Origin: Gammaproteobacteria bacterium
Lineage (GTDB): Bacteria; Pseudomonadota; Gammaproteobacteria; Steroidobacterales; Woeseiaceae
Length of the DNA: 63,197 nucleotides
Direction of reading: 5' to 3'
Assembly: GCA_022600955.1 (NCBI GenBank)
Contig: JAHZJK010000018.1
Location: 1-63,197, forward strand
Shown: in pieces, positions 41,392 to 49,951 of the stretch
How positions within the stretch are numbered: the stretch's first letter is position 1
How the letters are laid out: the number at the start of each line of letters is the position of its first letter
The notes under the pieces: generated by a model
What the model saw: only the letters and a program-made list of their open reading frames with translations
What the model was told of the DNA's origin: nothing
Databases searched by the model: none
Position numbers and translations under genes: made by a program

Positions 41392-42675
41392 TCAGTTTTG
41401 AATGGTCGGCAGGTCTTCCGAGGCCGCCGGCATGAGCGCCGTGTTTCCCTGCGCAAGCAGCTTGCGCATGTCTTCCAGCGTTTTCATGATCGAGGTGTCG
41501 GCGAATTCATCGCCATCGAGTGCGCCGCGAGTCGTCGCATACGGATCGTAGAACTTGATCTTGTGATGACCTATCGTGATGACGTCTTCATGGCCAAGCA
41601 CCTGGTTAGAGACGCGCTCAGCGTTGACGTACGTGCCGTTCGTGCTGTTCAGATCCATAAGGAACGTTGAGGCGCCGTGGCGCACCAGCATTGCGTGGTG
41701 ACGACTCACGAAGCGGCTCGTAATCGCAATATCATTATGTTCTGAGCGGCCGATCAACATGCGTTGCTTGTCCATCGTCAAGTCTTTCAGAATACTGCCG
41801 TTGTTCGTAACGATAAGTTGCGGAGGCTTGGGGTTAGTGATCTCTTCCTGCTGCACTGCCAGGACTTCATTGTCGTCCCAGGTGCCGGTTGGCAAGGTCG
41901 GATGCTCAATATCGGCCAGTTTGACCGGCAGCACCTCGGCTCGCGCCAGTGCCAGCAGGGCGATTCGATCAAGAATGCCCGGCCAGCCGCCCGAAGCTCT
42001 CCACAATTCCCCCGCGACTTCTTTTGGAAATACGAATTCCGGGTAATCGCTGCCTGCCGCCCTCAACTTGGCGTTCAGGTAGTTGCTGGTTTCTGCCTGG
42101 CTCATTGGACGCAGATGGAAATCGTGTAACAGACGTTTGGCGATCGGTTCCATCGCTGCGGCGCCCGCCATGGTGCTCAGCGAGCGATCGCTGACAAGCA
42201 CCAGTTTGATTGCGCTGCCGGTTCGCACTTTCAGCTCGGCGAGTTCGCACAGGGCGCGCAATGCGCTCGGATTCAACTCGTGCGCATTTTCGATAATGAG
42301 CAGAGGTGGCTCTTGCCGCGCAGCTTGCTGCAGTGCGAATACGCGCACCAGACCAAGAAGTTCGTTGGCGGAGCTGAGTTCCAGTGCGTAGCCGAACTGG
42401 CGCAGCACCGAGCTGAGCAATTTAGTCGTGTTCAGACCTTTGCCGTCGATGACCGCGACGGAGCAATCGTCGCTCAGTGACTCGACGAAGCTGCGAATCA
42501 ATGTGGACTTGCCGGAAAGCGTCGGACCTTGCAGTAGTGAGAGGCCGGTCGGATGAAGGCAGGTTGCCTGCAACATTTCAATTGCTGCCTGCTCGGCTGC
42601 GTAAGGAACAATCGAAAGCGGCTTTCCATGCGTTGGGAAAGGTTGCTGTGTTAGCCCGGCGGCACCTAGATCCAT
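41392..42675 (-). CDS. ExeA-like AAA ATPase with C-terminal FHA domain
   Basis: A 427-residue cytoplasmic protein. Residues 1-245 form an ExeA/MshM/TniB-like AAA ATPase: Walker A GPTLSGKST near 49-57, Walker B PPLLIIENAHEL, and sensor VLVSDRS. Residues about 300-375 form a forkhead-associated domain: RMLIGRSEHNDI, SRHHAML and LMDLNSTNGTYVN, with the phosphothreonine-binding Arg, Ser and Asn. A short acidic tail follows. ExeA-type ATPases move envelope complexes or peptidoglycan-linked assembly; coupling to FHA suggests control by Ser/Thr phosphorylation. No kinase or secretion gene is adjacent. Confidence 0.88.
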   Translation of the reverse strand: MDLGAAGLTQQPFPTHGKPLSIVPYAAEQAAIEMLQATCLHPTGLSLLQGPTLSGKSTLIRSFVESLSDDCSVAVIDGKGLNTTKLLSSVLRQFGYALELSSANELLGLVRVFALQQAARQEPPLLIIENAHELNPSALRALCELAELKVRTGSAIKLVLVSDRSLSTMAGAAAMEPIAKRLLHDFHLRPMSQAETSNYLNAKLRAAGSDYPEFVFPKEVAGELWRASGGWPGILDRIALLALARAEVLPVKLADIEHPTLPTGTWDDNEVLAVQQEEITNPKPPQLIVTNNGSILKDLTMDKQRMLIGRSEHNDIAITSRFVSRHHAMLVRHGASTFLMDLNSTNGTYVNAERVSNQVLGHEDVITIGHHKIKFYDPYATTRGALDGDEFADTSIMKTLEDMRKLLAQGNTALMPAASEDLPTIQN

Positions 42676-42941
42676 AGTTTACAACTCGCTCTCAATTTAA
42701 GCCGCGCCAAAGATGGTATTGTCTGGTTTCGGTCTTTTCTTATATTAAAATTCGACCGGGTCTAGCAGTCTACGGCTCGGCTTCTGTGCTTGTAAACTCG
42801 AAAACAACGTTTCCTTGTTTCTCATAGACACACAACAGATTATTAGAATAGATCTTAGATAGAGATGATAAATAATTGAAAAACAAGGATGTTTATTAAT
42901 GATTTTTCAACCGTCTGTGTTCACCGACAGAGTGTAAGGTA

Positions 42942-43553
42942 TTGACTGCAAAGCTATCTGGAAGTGACCTTACTCTCATCCGCGGGGAACGTTGCCTGTT
43001 CGAGGGCTTATCGTTTGCGCTTGAGCCCGGCCAGCTGCTGCTCCTTGAGGGTGAAAACGGCAGCGGCAAGACCAGTCTGATGCGCGCTATCGCGATGTTA
43101 CTGAGCCTTGAGAGCGGCGAGATCTGCTGGAACGGTGAGCCGGTTCTAAGCCAGCGCCAGGAATATCACGGCGCGCTGGTCTGGCTCGCACATCGCACGG
43201 GCCTGAAGGGCGACCTGACGCTGGTGGAAAATCTGCGCTTTGAGAATGCGCTGCGTCCGCAAAACCGGATCGACATCGACGAGGTACTCTCGAGACTGGG
43301 TATTGGGCGCCTGAAGTCCCTGCCAGTACGTTCGCTGTCGGCAGGACAGCAACGGCGTGTCGCGCTCGCGAGAATGCTGCTGGCCGACGTTCCCCTTTGG
43401 CTGCTGGATGAACCATTCACGAATCTTGACCGCAATGGTCGTTTGCTCGTCATGCAGCTGGTTGAAGAGCACCTGGACGGGGGTGGCCTGTGTGTGATGG
43501 CCGCGCACCAGGATGTATCGGTCGATGCTCTCGTGAAGCGGGTGTCACTGTGA
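42942..43553 (+). CDS. ccmA: Heme exporter ATP-binding protein CcmA
   Basis: ATPase of the CcmABCD complex that releases holo-CcmE. It has 203 residues from TTG 42942, the only start giving the normal family N-terminus; AAGG lies close upstream. Walker A GENGSGKT at 37-44, signature LSAGQQRRVALARM, Walker B PLWLLDEP. First gene of the ccm operon. The 266 bases before it are AT-rich, contain the inverted repeat TTGAAAAA / TTTTTCAA (42876-42883, 42903-42910) and must carry the operon promoter. The stop overlaps ccmB by 4 bases. Confidence 0.96.
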   Translation: MTAKLSGSDLTLIRGERCLFEGLSFALEPGQLLLLEGENGSGKTSLMRAIAMLLSLESGEICWNGEPVLSQRQEYHGALVWLAHRTGLKGDLTLVENLRFENALRPQNRIDIDEVLSRLGIGRLKSLPVRSLSAGQQRRVALARMLLADVPLWLLDEPFTNLDRNGRLLVMQLVEEHLDGGGLCVMAAHQDVSVDALVKRVSL

Positions 43554-44248
43554 ATTCTGCGCCGCCGGATCAGCCGGGCATGGTAGCCGGATTAGTCGCT
43601 GTTACGCGCCGCGATTTATTGCTGGCCTGGAAGCGTCCGGGCGATGTACTGAACCCATTGTTCTTCTTTGCCATGGTGTGCACGTTGTTTCCGCTGGCCG
43701 TCGGCCCGAGTCCGGAACAGCTGACTTTCAGTGGGCCAGGCGTCCTTTGGGTGGCGGCGCTATTGGCAGCCTTACTGTCGCTGAATTCACTGTTCCTGGG
43801 CGATCACGAGGATGGCAGTCTGGACCAGTTGCTGGTGAGTGCGCAGCCGTTGCCCATGCTGGTTCTCGGCAAGACGCTGGCACACTGGCTGACGAGCGGT
43901 CTGCCGCTGGTGCTGATCTCACCCGTACTGGCGCTGACCTACAGAATGCCTGGCAACGTCATGGGAGTATTGATGTTGACGCTATTGCTCGGCACCATTT
44001 GCCTGAGCTTGCTGGGTTCGATTGGAGCGGCCCTGACAGTCGGGCTCAATCGAGGCACGGCGTTGCTTGGTTTGTTGATCCTGCCACTGGCAATGCCGGT
44101 ACTATTGCTTGGCGCCAACACCGTATCGCTGGCCGCCGGTAACGAGATGTACACAACAGGAGTTTGGGCGCTGGCTGCGTATGCAGTCGCCGCAATTTCA
44201 CTGGCGCCGTATGCAACGGCTGCCGCACTACGTATTAGTAACGAGTAG
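43550..44248 (+). CDS. ccmB: Heme exporter permease CcmB
   Basis: Integral inner-membrane subunit of 232 residues with six predicted helices. GTG 43550 overlaps the ccmA stop (GTGA), the expected coupling; codons upstream in this frame lie inside ccmA. Family segments RRDLLLAWKRPGDVLNPLFFFAMV and HWLTSGLPLVLISPVLAL are present. It works with CcmA, CcmC and CcmD in loading heme on CcmE. Confidence 0.95.
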   Translation: MNSAPPDQPGMVAGLVAVTRRDLLLAWKRPGDVLNPLFFFAMVCTLFPLAVGPSPEQLTFSGPGVLWVAALLAALLSLNSLFLGDHEDGSLDQLLVSAQPLPMLVLGKTLAHWLTSGLPLVLISPVLALTYRMPGNVMGVLMLTLLLGTICLSLLGSIGAALTVGLNRGTALLGLLILPLAMPVLLLGANTVSLAAGNEMYTTGVWALAAYAVAAISLAPYATAAALRISNE

Positions 44249-44258
44249 AATCCCGCCT

Positions 44259-45011
44259 ATGTGGAAATGGTTTCATAAGCTTGCATCACCGCCGCACTTT
44301 TACCGCCTTGCCGCGACCCTCATACCGTGGCTTGCCGTTCCTGGATTGATGCTGATTGCCTACGGTGCCTATGCAGGCCTGTTCGTCGCGCCCGAGGATT
44401 ATCAGCAGGGTGATGCGTTTCGCATTATCTATGTGCATGTCCCATCGGCGTATCTGTCAATGATGGCCTACATGTTCATGGCTTTCGGCGGCGCTATCGG
44501 TCTCATCTGGCGAATGAAACTCGCGCATGCCGTAGGCGCCGCAGCGGCGCCTATCGGCGCGGCATTTACATTCCTGGCTTTGGTTACCGGCTCCATCTGG
44601 GGGCGACCAATGTGGGGGACCTGGTGGGAATGGGGTGACCCAAGACTGACGTCCGAACTGATCCTGCTGTTCCTGTACTTCGGCTATATGGCCTTGCGAT
44701 CTTCGATTGATGACACCGCGAAGGCCGACAAGGCCAGCGCGGTGCTTGCACTGGTTGGCGTCGTCAATGTTGTGATCGTGCACTACTCGGTGGAGTGGTG
44801 GAGTTCATTGCACCAGGGTCAAACCTTGTTCAAGGAAGGCGGGCCGGCAATGGACGCGTCGATGCTGTATCCATTACTTGCGATGATTCTCGGATTTACG
44901 CTGGTTTTTGGCGCACTATTGGCGCGCAGGATTCGCACAGAAGTACTGTACCGGGAGCGCAGGACGCGCTGGGTTAGGGAGATGATTCTCTCGCCTGAAG
45001 GAGGCAAGTGA
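44259..45011 (+). CDS. ccmC: Heme ABC exporter permease CcmC
   Basis: A 250-residue heme-handling protein with six helices. The tryptophan-rich WWD motif is visible (GSIWGRPMWGTWWEWGDPRLTSELIL), with the flanking periplasmic His residues (YVHVPSAYLS, VHYSVEWWSSLHQG). It presents heme to CcmE. The start ATG 44259 is 10 bases after ccmB; the longer open frame is inside ccmB. The stop overlaps the ccmD start by one base. Confidence 0.97.
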   Translation: MWKWFHKLASPPHFYRLAATLIPWLAVPGLMLIAYGAYAGLFVAPEDYQQGDAFRIIYVHVPSAYLSMMAYMFMAFGGAIGLIWRMKLAHAVGAAAAPIGAAFTFLALVTGSIWGRPMWGTWWEWGDPRLTSELILLFLYFGYMALRSSIDDTAKADKASAVLALVGVVNVVIVHYSVEWWSSLHQGQTLFKEGGPAMDASMLYPLLAMILGFTLVFGALLARRIRTEVLYRERRTRWVREMILSPEGGK

Positions 45012-45172
45012 TGGACGCGATGGCTATGGGTAACTACGGCATGTATGTCTGGTCATGTTTCGGCATCACGCTTGCCGTCATTCTGATCAGCGACGTGCGA
45101 GCACGACTGCGTCACAAACAGGTCTATCGTGAAATTGAAGTGCGGATTAAAGCGCTGGAGGAACGGAAGTGA
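45011..45172 (+). CDS. ccmD: Heme exporter small subunit CcmD
   Basis: A 53-residue single-helix membrane protein, MDAMAMGNYGMYVWSCFGIT at the N-terminus and a charged cytoplasmic tail (VRARLRHKQVYREIE). This is the standard CcmD pattern (GxYgxYVW). It stabilises CcmE in the CcmABCD complex. It overlaps ccmC by 1 base and ccmE by 4 bases. Confidence 0.95.
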   Translation: MDAMAMGNYGMYVWSCFGITLAVILISDVRARLRHKQVYREIEVRIKALEERK

Positions 45173-45642
45173 AGCCTAGACAACAACGCATGCTGGCCGT
45201 TGGGCTCGCCGTGCTGGGTGTCGCTATTGCGGCAGGATTAACGTTGCGCGCATTCGAAGACAACATGATGTTTTTCGTCGACATATCGGACGTCATAGCC
45301 GGCGAATATCCTGAGGAAAGAAATTTTCGCATCGGTGGCCTGGTCGTCGATGGCAGTGTCATGCGTCAGGAAGGTGCGCTCGATATGAGTTTTCGCATCA
45401 CAGACATGCGCTGCGAACTCGGTGTCGAGTACACCGGCGTACTTCCGGATTTGTTTCGCGAAGGGCAAGGCGTAGTTGCGCACGGCGCAATGGGTGATAA
45501 CGGCATTTTCGTTGCAGACAAGATACTTGCGAAGCATGACGAAAACTACATGGCGCCGGAAGTTGCCGAGTCATTGGCGAAACACGTCGATGAAAAGACG
45601 CAAACCTTGCGGGAAGGCACGACGGAGTGCGAGCAACCATGA
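45169..45642 (+). CDS. ccmE: Cytochrome c maturation heme chaperone CcmE
   Basis: Periplasm-facing heme chaperone of 157 residues with an N-terminal anchor helix (LAVGLAVLGVAIAAGLTL). Its OB-fold ends in VADKILAKHDENYMAPE, where His123 covalently binds heme and Tyr127 is the axial ligand, equivalent to His130/Tyr134 of E. coli. It starts at GTG overlapping ccmD. The C-terminal tail is longer and acidic. Confidence 0.97.
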   Translation: MKPRQQRMLAVGLAVLGVAIAAGLTLRAFEDNMMFFVDISDVIAGEYPEERNFRIGGLVVDGSVMRQEGALDMSFRITDMRCELGVEYTGVLPDLFREGQGVVAHGAMGDNGIFVADKILAKHDENYMAPEVAESLAKHVDEKTQTLREGTTECEQP

Positions 45643-47600
45643 TCCCGGAGCTGGGCCACTTTGCACTGATACTCGCGCTATCGCTTGCACTGTGCCAGGC
45701 GTTGCTGCCGCTGATAGGTGCGCAGCGAAACGACGCCACCATGATGTCTGTAGCGCGCTCTGCAGCAACTGGCCAGTTTGTGTTTGTCGCTATATCGTTC
45801 GGCTGCCTCACGTGGGCGTTTCTGCAGGACGATTTTTCCGTCTTGTACGTGGCGAGTCATTCCCAGTTGTCATTGCCGACGCCTTACAAAGTTTCGGCAG
45901 TTTGGAGCGCGCACGAAGGTTCGTTGCTCATGTGGATACTGATACTGGCGGGCTGGACCCTGGCAGTCGCTCGCTTTAGCGGAGACATGCCGCAAAAGCT
46001 GGTATCCCGGGTTATTGGTGTGCTCGGCTTGTTGTCGGTTGGCTTCCTGCTGTTCGCGCTATTGACGTCAAACCCGTTCGAGCGCCTCGTACCGGCCGCA
46101 CTGGATGGTGCGGATCTGAACCCGCTGTTGCAGGATCCGGGGCTCGCGATTCATCCGCCGCTGTTGTACATCGGCTACGTTGGTTTTTCGGTTGCATTCG
46201 CGTTTGCGATTGCAGCGATGATCAGTGGAGAGCTGGATCAACAATGGGCGAAGTGGACACGCCCCTGGACGACAGTCGCCTGGCTGTTCCTCACGATGGG
46301 AATAGCGCTTGGCAGTTGGTGGGCCTACTACGAATTGGGTTGGGGCGGTTGGTGGTTCTGGGACCCTGTAGAGAACGCATCGTTTATGCCCTGGCTTATT
46401 GGTACCGCGTTGATTCACTCGCTGGCCGTCACTGAGAGGCGCGGTCTGTTCAAGAGCTGGACGCTGCTGCTGGCCATTACTGCGTTCTCCCTGAGCTTGC
46501 TCGGGACCTTCCTGGTACGCTCTGGCATCATCGTCTCAGTGCATGCGTTCGCTTCAGATCCGACACGCGGCTTTTTTATTCTGGCGTTTCTTGGCGTCGT
46601 TATCGTCGGTGCGCTGGCGTTGTACGCGTGGCGGGCGCCATCAATGGATTCGAGCGCGGGTTTCGCACTACTGTCACGTGAGACATTCCTGCTGCTGAAT
46701 AACGTTTTGCTGGTTGTCGCGACTACGGTCGTACTGTTAGGTACGCTGGCACCGCTGATTGTAGAAATGCTGAACGGTGGCAAGATTTCGGTTGGTGCGC
46801 CGTGGTTCGAGGTCGCGTTCCTGATCCCGATGCTGCCATTGATATTTCTGCTGGGCCTGGGAATGCACACAGCCTGGCGCAAACAGGCATCGGACTCCTG
46901 GATTCGCGTGCTGCGCATTCCTGCAATTATCGCCGTGGTACTCGGTATTGTTATACCGCTGCTGTTTTACGGTCGAGTCAGCGTAATGATCGCGGTGGGG
47001 TGCATTCTTGCGGTCTGGATGGTGTCAACGGCGCTGGTGTTACCACTGCGGTCGTGGCGACGTGAAAAAGGTACTGCAGGTATTACCCGTTCCACACTGG
47101 GAATGTCAGTAGCCCATCTCGGAATGGGGCTGTTTGTATTGGGTGCGACCGTGGTTTCATCTTTCGGCATGGAGGCGGACCGGTCAATTCGCATCGGCGA
47201 GTCGCTGGAGCTCGCCGGGTTTGAGTTTGAGCTGCGTGAATTGCGACAGGTACAGGGGCCGAACTACTCGGCGATTGAGGGAGTCGTCGAGGTGCGTGAT
47301 GGTGGTGAATTCATCGGTACGGTTCGACCGCAGAAACGTCAATACCTGGTACAGAAAAACTGGATGACAGAGGCGGGTATCCACTCAAGTCTGAACAAGG
47401 ACCTGTTCGTTGCGCTTGGCGATCAGCTTGGTGACGGCGTGTGGAGTATTCGGGTTCAATATAAACCCATGATCAGTTTTATCTGGATCGCGGCGTTCGT
47501 CATGGCATTGGGCGGCGTAATCGCTGTGAGTGACCGTCGCTACCGTGTGCCGGTTCGCGGCAGGCAGGATGCAAACGACGTTGTGGCAGAGGCCGTCTGA
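45639..47600 (+). CDS. ccmF: Cytochrome c heme lyase subunit CcmF
   Basis: A 653-residue membrane protein with about 15 helices, the core of the CcmFHI heme lyase. The WWD motif (ELGWGGWWFWDPVENASFMPWL) and the conserved His residues (AHEGSLLMW, LIHSLAVTERR) are visible. The periplasmic C-terminal domain (about 530-620) precedes a last helix. The ATG at 45639 overlaps the ccmE stop; in-frame codons before it belong to ccmE. Normal length. Confidence 0.97.
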   Translation: MIPELGHFALILALSLALCQALLPLIGAQRNDATMMSVARSAATGQFVFVAISFGCLTWAFLQDDFSVLYVASHSQLSLPTPYKVSAVWSAHEGSLLMWILILAGWTLAVARFSGDMPQKLVSRVIGVLGLLSVGFLLFALLTSNPFERLVPAALDGADLNPLLQDPGLAIHPPLLYIGYVGFSVAFAFAIAAMISGELDQQWAKWTRPWTTVAWLFLTMGIALGSWWAYYELGWGGWWFWDPVENASFMPWLIGTALIHSLAVTERRGLFKSWTLLLAITAFSLSLLGTFLVRSGIIVSVHAFASDPTRGFFILAFLGVVIVGALALYAWRAPSMDSSAGFALLSRETFLLLNNVLLVVATTVVLLGTLAPLIVEMLNGGKISVGAPWFEVAFLIPMLPLIFLLGLGMHTAWRKQASDSWIRVLRIPAIIAVVLGIVIPLLFYGRVSVMIAVGCILAVWMVSTALVLPLRSWRREKGTAGITRSTLGMSVAHLGMGLFVLGATVVSSFGMEADRSIRIGESLELAGFEFELRELRQVQGPNYSAIEGVVEVRDGGEFIGTVRPQKRQYLVQKNWMTEAGIHSSLNKDLFVALGDQLGDGVWSIRVQYKPMISFIWIAAFVMALGGVIAVSDRRYRVPVRGRQDANDVVAEAV

Positions 47601-48124
47601 TGCTGCGTTACTTTATGCCACTGGTGGTTATCATCGTGCTGCTGGTGTTTTTCTACAAAGGGCTCGGCAATGATCCGGGCGTCCTGCCATCGCAGTACAT
47701 CGGTAAGCCAGCGCCCGTGTTCGAGCTGCCTTCGCTAAAGGATGCATCGCGGACGGTTAGCAATGCTGACCTGAAAGGGCAGGTCTCGCTCGTCAATATC
47801 TGGGCGACCTGGTGTACCGGTTGTCGTGCCGAGCACGGTTTCCTTATGCAGCTTGCTGAGCAGGGTGACATACCTATCTATGCGATCAACTGGCGAGATC
47901 GGCGCGACTCTGCATTGTCGTTTCTCAGTCAGCTGGGTGATCCCTATGTCGCATCGGGTTTTGATGAGGACGGCCGGGTGGGTATTGACTGGGGTGTCTA
48001 TGGCGCTCCGGAAACATTCCTGATCGACCCCGATGGGCAAGTTGTGTATCGCTTCACCGGACCATTGAGTGACGCCGCCTGGCAACGGGAATTTGTGCCA
48101 CGCATTGAGGAATTGAGGCAATAA
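47600..48124 (+). CDS. ccmG: Thiol:disulfide interchange protein CcmG/DsbE
   Basis: Membrane-anchored periplasmic thioredoxin of 174 residues that reduces apocytochrome c or CcmH. Anchor helix at 5-19, thioredoxin domain 40-170, acidic insert INWRDRRDSALSFL, cis-Pro in YGAPETFLID. The active site reads WATWCTGCRAEH; the CcmG family usually has WCPTC or WCPSC, so Pro is missing between the Cys residues. It overlaps ccmF by one base. Confidence 0.95.
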   Translation: MLRYFMPLVVIIVLLVFFYKGLGNDPGVLPSQYIGKPAPVFELPSLKDASRTVSNADLKGQVSLVNIWATWCTGCRAEHGFLMQLAEQGDIPIYAINWRDRRDSALSFLSQLGDPYVASGFDEDGRVGIDWGVYGAPETFLIDPDGQVVYRFTGPLSDAAWQREFVPRIEELRQ

Positions 48125-48552
48125 TGAAAATACTCATGACGCTATTGGTGACTCTGGGCCTGAGCGCAGCTGTTTTTGCTATCGACTCCGAGAAGGCATT
48201 TGACGATCCGGTACAACAGGCACGCTACGAAGAACTCATCGCCGAGGTACGTTGCGTGACGTGTCAGAATCAAAACATCAAGGACTCGAACGCGTTTATC
48301 GCTGCTGATTTGCGGCGCGAGATTCGCCGCTTGATGACAGAAGGCAAGAGCAACGACGAGATCGGTGAATTCCTCGTCTCGCGGTATGGTGATTTCGTGC
48401 TGTACCGCCCGCGCATGACGGGCAAGTCGCTCATTTTATGGTTGGCACCGTTTGTGCTGTTGTTGTTTGCCGGCGTCGCTATTGTGCGTGTTGTCCGGCA
48501 TCGCATGAGCCTGCCGCTGGATGAACAGACAGAGGAAGGCGGCGCTCAATGA
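48124..48552 (+). CDS. ccmH: Cytochrome c maturation protein CcmH (CycL)
   Basis: A 142-residue periplasmic thiol-oxidoreductase subunit. It has a signal peptide (LMTLLVTLGLSAAVFA), the redox motif VRCVTCQNQNIKDSNA (RCxxCQNQ), the three-helix fold with DLRREIRRLMTEGKSNDEI and FLVSRYGDFVLYRP, and a C-terminal anchor helix. It reduces the CxxCH motif of apocytochromes. It starts 1 base inside ccmG's stop and overlaps ccmI by 4 bases. Confidence 0.96.
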   Translation: MKILMTLLVTLGLSAAVFAIDSEKAFDDPVQQARYEELIAEVRCVTCQNQNIKDSNAFIAADLRREIRRLMTEGKSNDEIGEFLVSRYGDFVLYRPRMTGKSLILWLAPFVLLLFAGVAIVRVVRHRMSLPLDEQTEEGGAQ

Positions 48553-49547
48553 TTCTCTGGGTGGGCATGGCCGCGCTGCTACTCGCAGCATTAATTTTCA
48601 TTGTCTGGCCGTTGTACAGAAGTTCAGGTGGTCTGACGCCGCTACTGGCTGGGGCGATTGTGGTGGTTGTGTCGATTTCGGCGGCTATGTATCACCATAC
48701 CGGTGAGCCGGGTGTTCCCTCGGGTGCCGGCACAGTACCGAATGCCGATGAGATGGTTGGATCTCTTGAGCAACGACTGCAGAGTCAACCAGATAACATC
48801 GATGGCTGGCTGATGCTCGGTCGTTCCTACCAGGCGATGCAGCGTTTTGACGAGTCCGTCGCAGCGTTTGAAAAAGCGATCGCGCTGGAGGACGGTAAGA
48901 ATGCACAGACGCTTGTGTCCCTGGCGGTCGTGCTGATTGAGTCGGAGGGCGGGGTCGTCAATGCTCGCGCTACAGGGTTACTTGAAAACACACTGGCGAT
49001 CGAGCCCAACAACCCGAATGCACTTTTTTACAGCGGCTTTTCTGCGGCGCAACGAGGTGACAAATCGTTGGCGGCAGATCGTTGGGAAATGCTGCTGGGT
49101 CTGAACGCGCCTCCGGAAATTCAGGAGTTATTGCAACAGAAGATCAATGAGTGGCGCGGACTGCCGAATCAGCCGGCTGCCTTGTCGGAGAAGCTTTCAT
49201 CGACAGTCGATGTCAGCGTTTCCTTGTCAGCAGATGCTGCCGCGGATTTACCCGGGAATGCAACTGTATTCTTGATTGCACGCGATCCGGCACAACCTTC
49301 GCCGCCGATTGCTGTTGCCCGACGTACCCTGTCTGAGCTGCCGATAGTGATTTCATTGAGTGACCGTGATGCCATGGTGCCAGGCCGCAATCTGTCGGCA
49401 TTCGCCGAATTTGAGCTAGTGGCGCGAGTGTCACGCAGCGGACAGCCAATAGCTCAGACAGGAGACTGGTACGGTGCCGTGCTGCATGACGCTTCTGATG
49501 CGGCGGCGGTCAGGTTGCTGATCGACACGAAAGTCAGCGGAGAGTAG
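48549..49547 (+). CDS. ccmI: Cytochrome c maturation factor CcmI (TPR protein)
   Basis: A 332-residue apocytochrome chaperone. Two N-terminal helices (about 2-22 and 30-50) are followed by TPR repeats (DNIDGWLMLGRSYQAMQRFDESVAAFEKAI and one near PNNPNALFYSGFSAAQRGD), then a C-terminal beta domain (VSVSLSADAAADLPGNATVFLIARDP) as in CcmI/CycH. Last gene of the ccm operon; a thioesterase gene follows 3 bases later and may be co-transcribed. Confidence 0.94.
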   Translation: MILWVGMAALLLAALIFIVWPLYRSSGGLTPLLAGAIVVVVSISAAMYHHTGEPGVPSGAGTVPNADEMVGSLEQRLQSQPDNIDGWLMLGRSYQAMQRFDESVAAFEKAIALEDGKNAQTLVSLAVVLIESEGGVVNARATGLLENTLAIEPNNPNALFYSGFSAAQRGDKSLAADRWEMLLGLNAPPEIQELLQQKINEWRGLPNQPAALSEKLSSTVDVSVSLSADAAADLPGNATVFLIARDPAQPSPPIAVARRTLSELPIVISLSDRDAMVPGRNLSAFAEFELVARVSRSGQPIAQTGDWYGAVLHDASDAAAVRLLIDTKVSGE

Positions 49548-49550
49548 GTC

Positions 49551-49949
49551 ATGTCCGAGCCGCTCGCGGCCCACATGTGCTTTGCATGTGGCAAGGAAAA
49601 CCCGATTGGGCTGCAGATCAAGTTTTCGTTTGATGGCGAATTCTGTACGGCCGAGTTTTGTGGTGGCCAGAACCATGTCGGGTGGGAGAATACAATCCAT
49701 GGTGGCATAGTCTATTCGGCGCTGGATGATGTTACGGCGAACGTACTGTATTTGCAGGGGCGCAAAGCGCATACGGCCAAGTGCGAGATTCGTTACCGCA
49801 AGCCGCTGCAGGTCGGTGAGACCGTAAAGCTGAAAGGCTGGATAGAAAAAGAGCGCGGGCGCCTGGTGCAGCTTCGTGGCGAGATGCGGCGCAAAACGGA
49901 TGACGTCCTGGTCGCCGATTGCGAAGCCAGTTTTATGATTGAGAGGTAG
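49551..49949 (+). CDS. PaaI/hotdog-family thioesterase
   Basis: A 132-residue hotdog-fold thioesterase. CFACGKENPIGLQIKF at the N-terminus and the helix HVGWENTIHGGIVYSALDDVTANVL (active-site HGG) match the PaaI/YiiD-like group. Acyl-CoA substrate not predictable. Three bases after ccmI and two before the flavin oxidoreductase, so it lies at the tail of the ccm transcription unit. Confidence 0.9.
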   Translation: MSEPLAAHMCFACGKENPIGLQIKFSFDGEFCTAEFCGGQNHVGWENTIHGGIVYSALDDVTANVLYLQGRKAHTAKCEIRYRKPLQVGETVKLKGWIEKERGRLVQLRGEMRRKTDDVLVADCEASFMIER

Positions 49950-49951
49950 GA

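Noticed and set aside
42676..42941. Replication origin or element end in the AT-rich region before ccmA
   Set aside because: It holds AT-rich sequence and one inverted repeat but no iterons, DnaA-box cluster or att-like repeat; a promoter region for ccm explains it.
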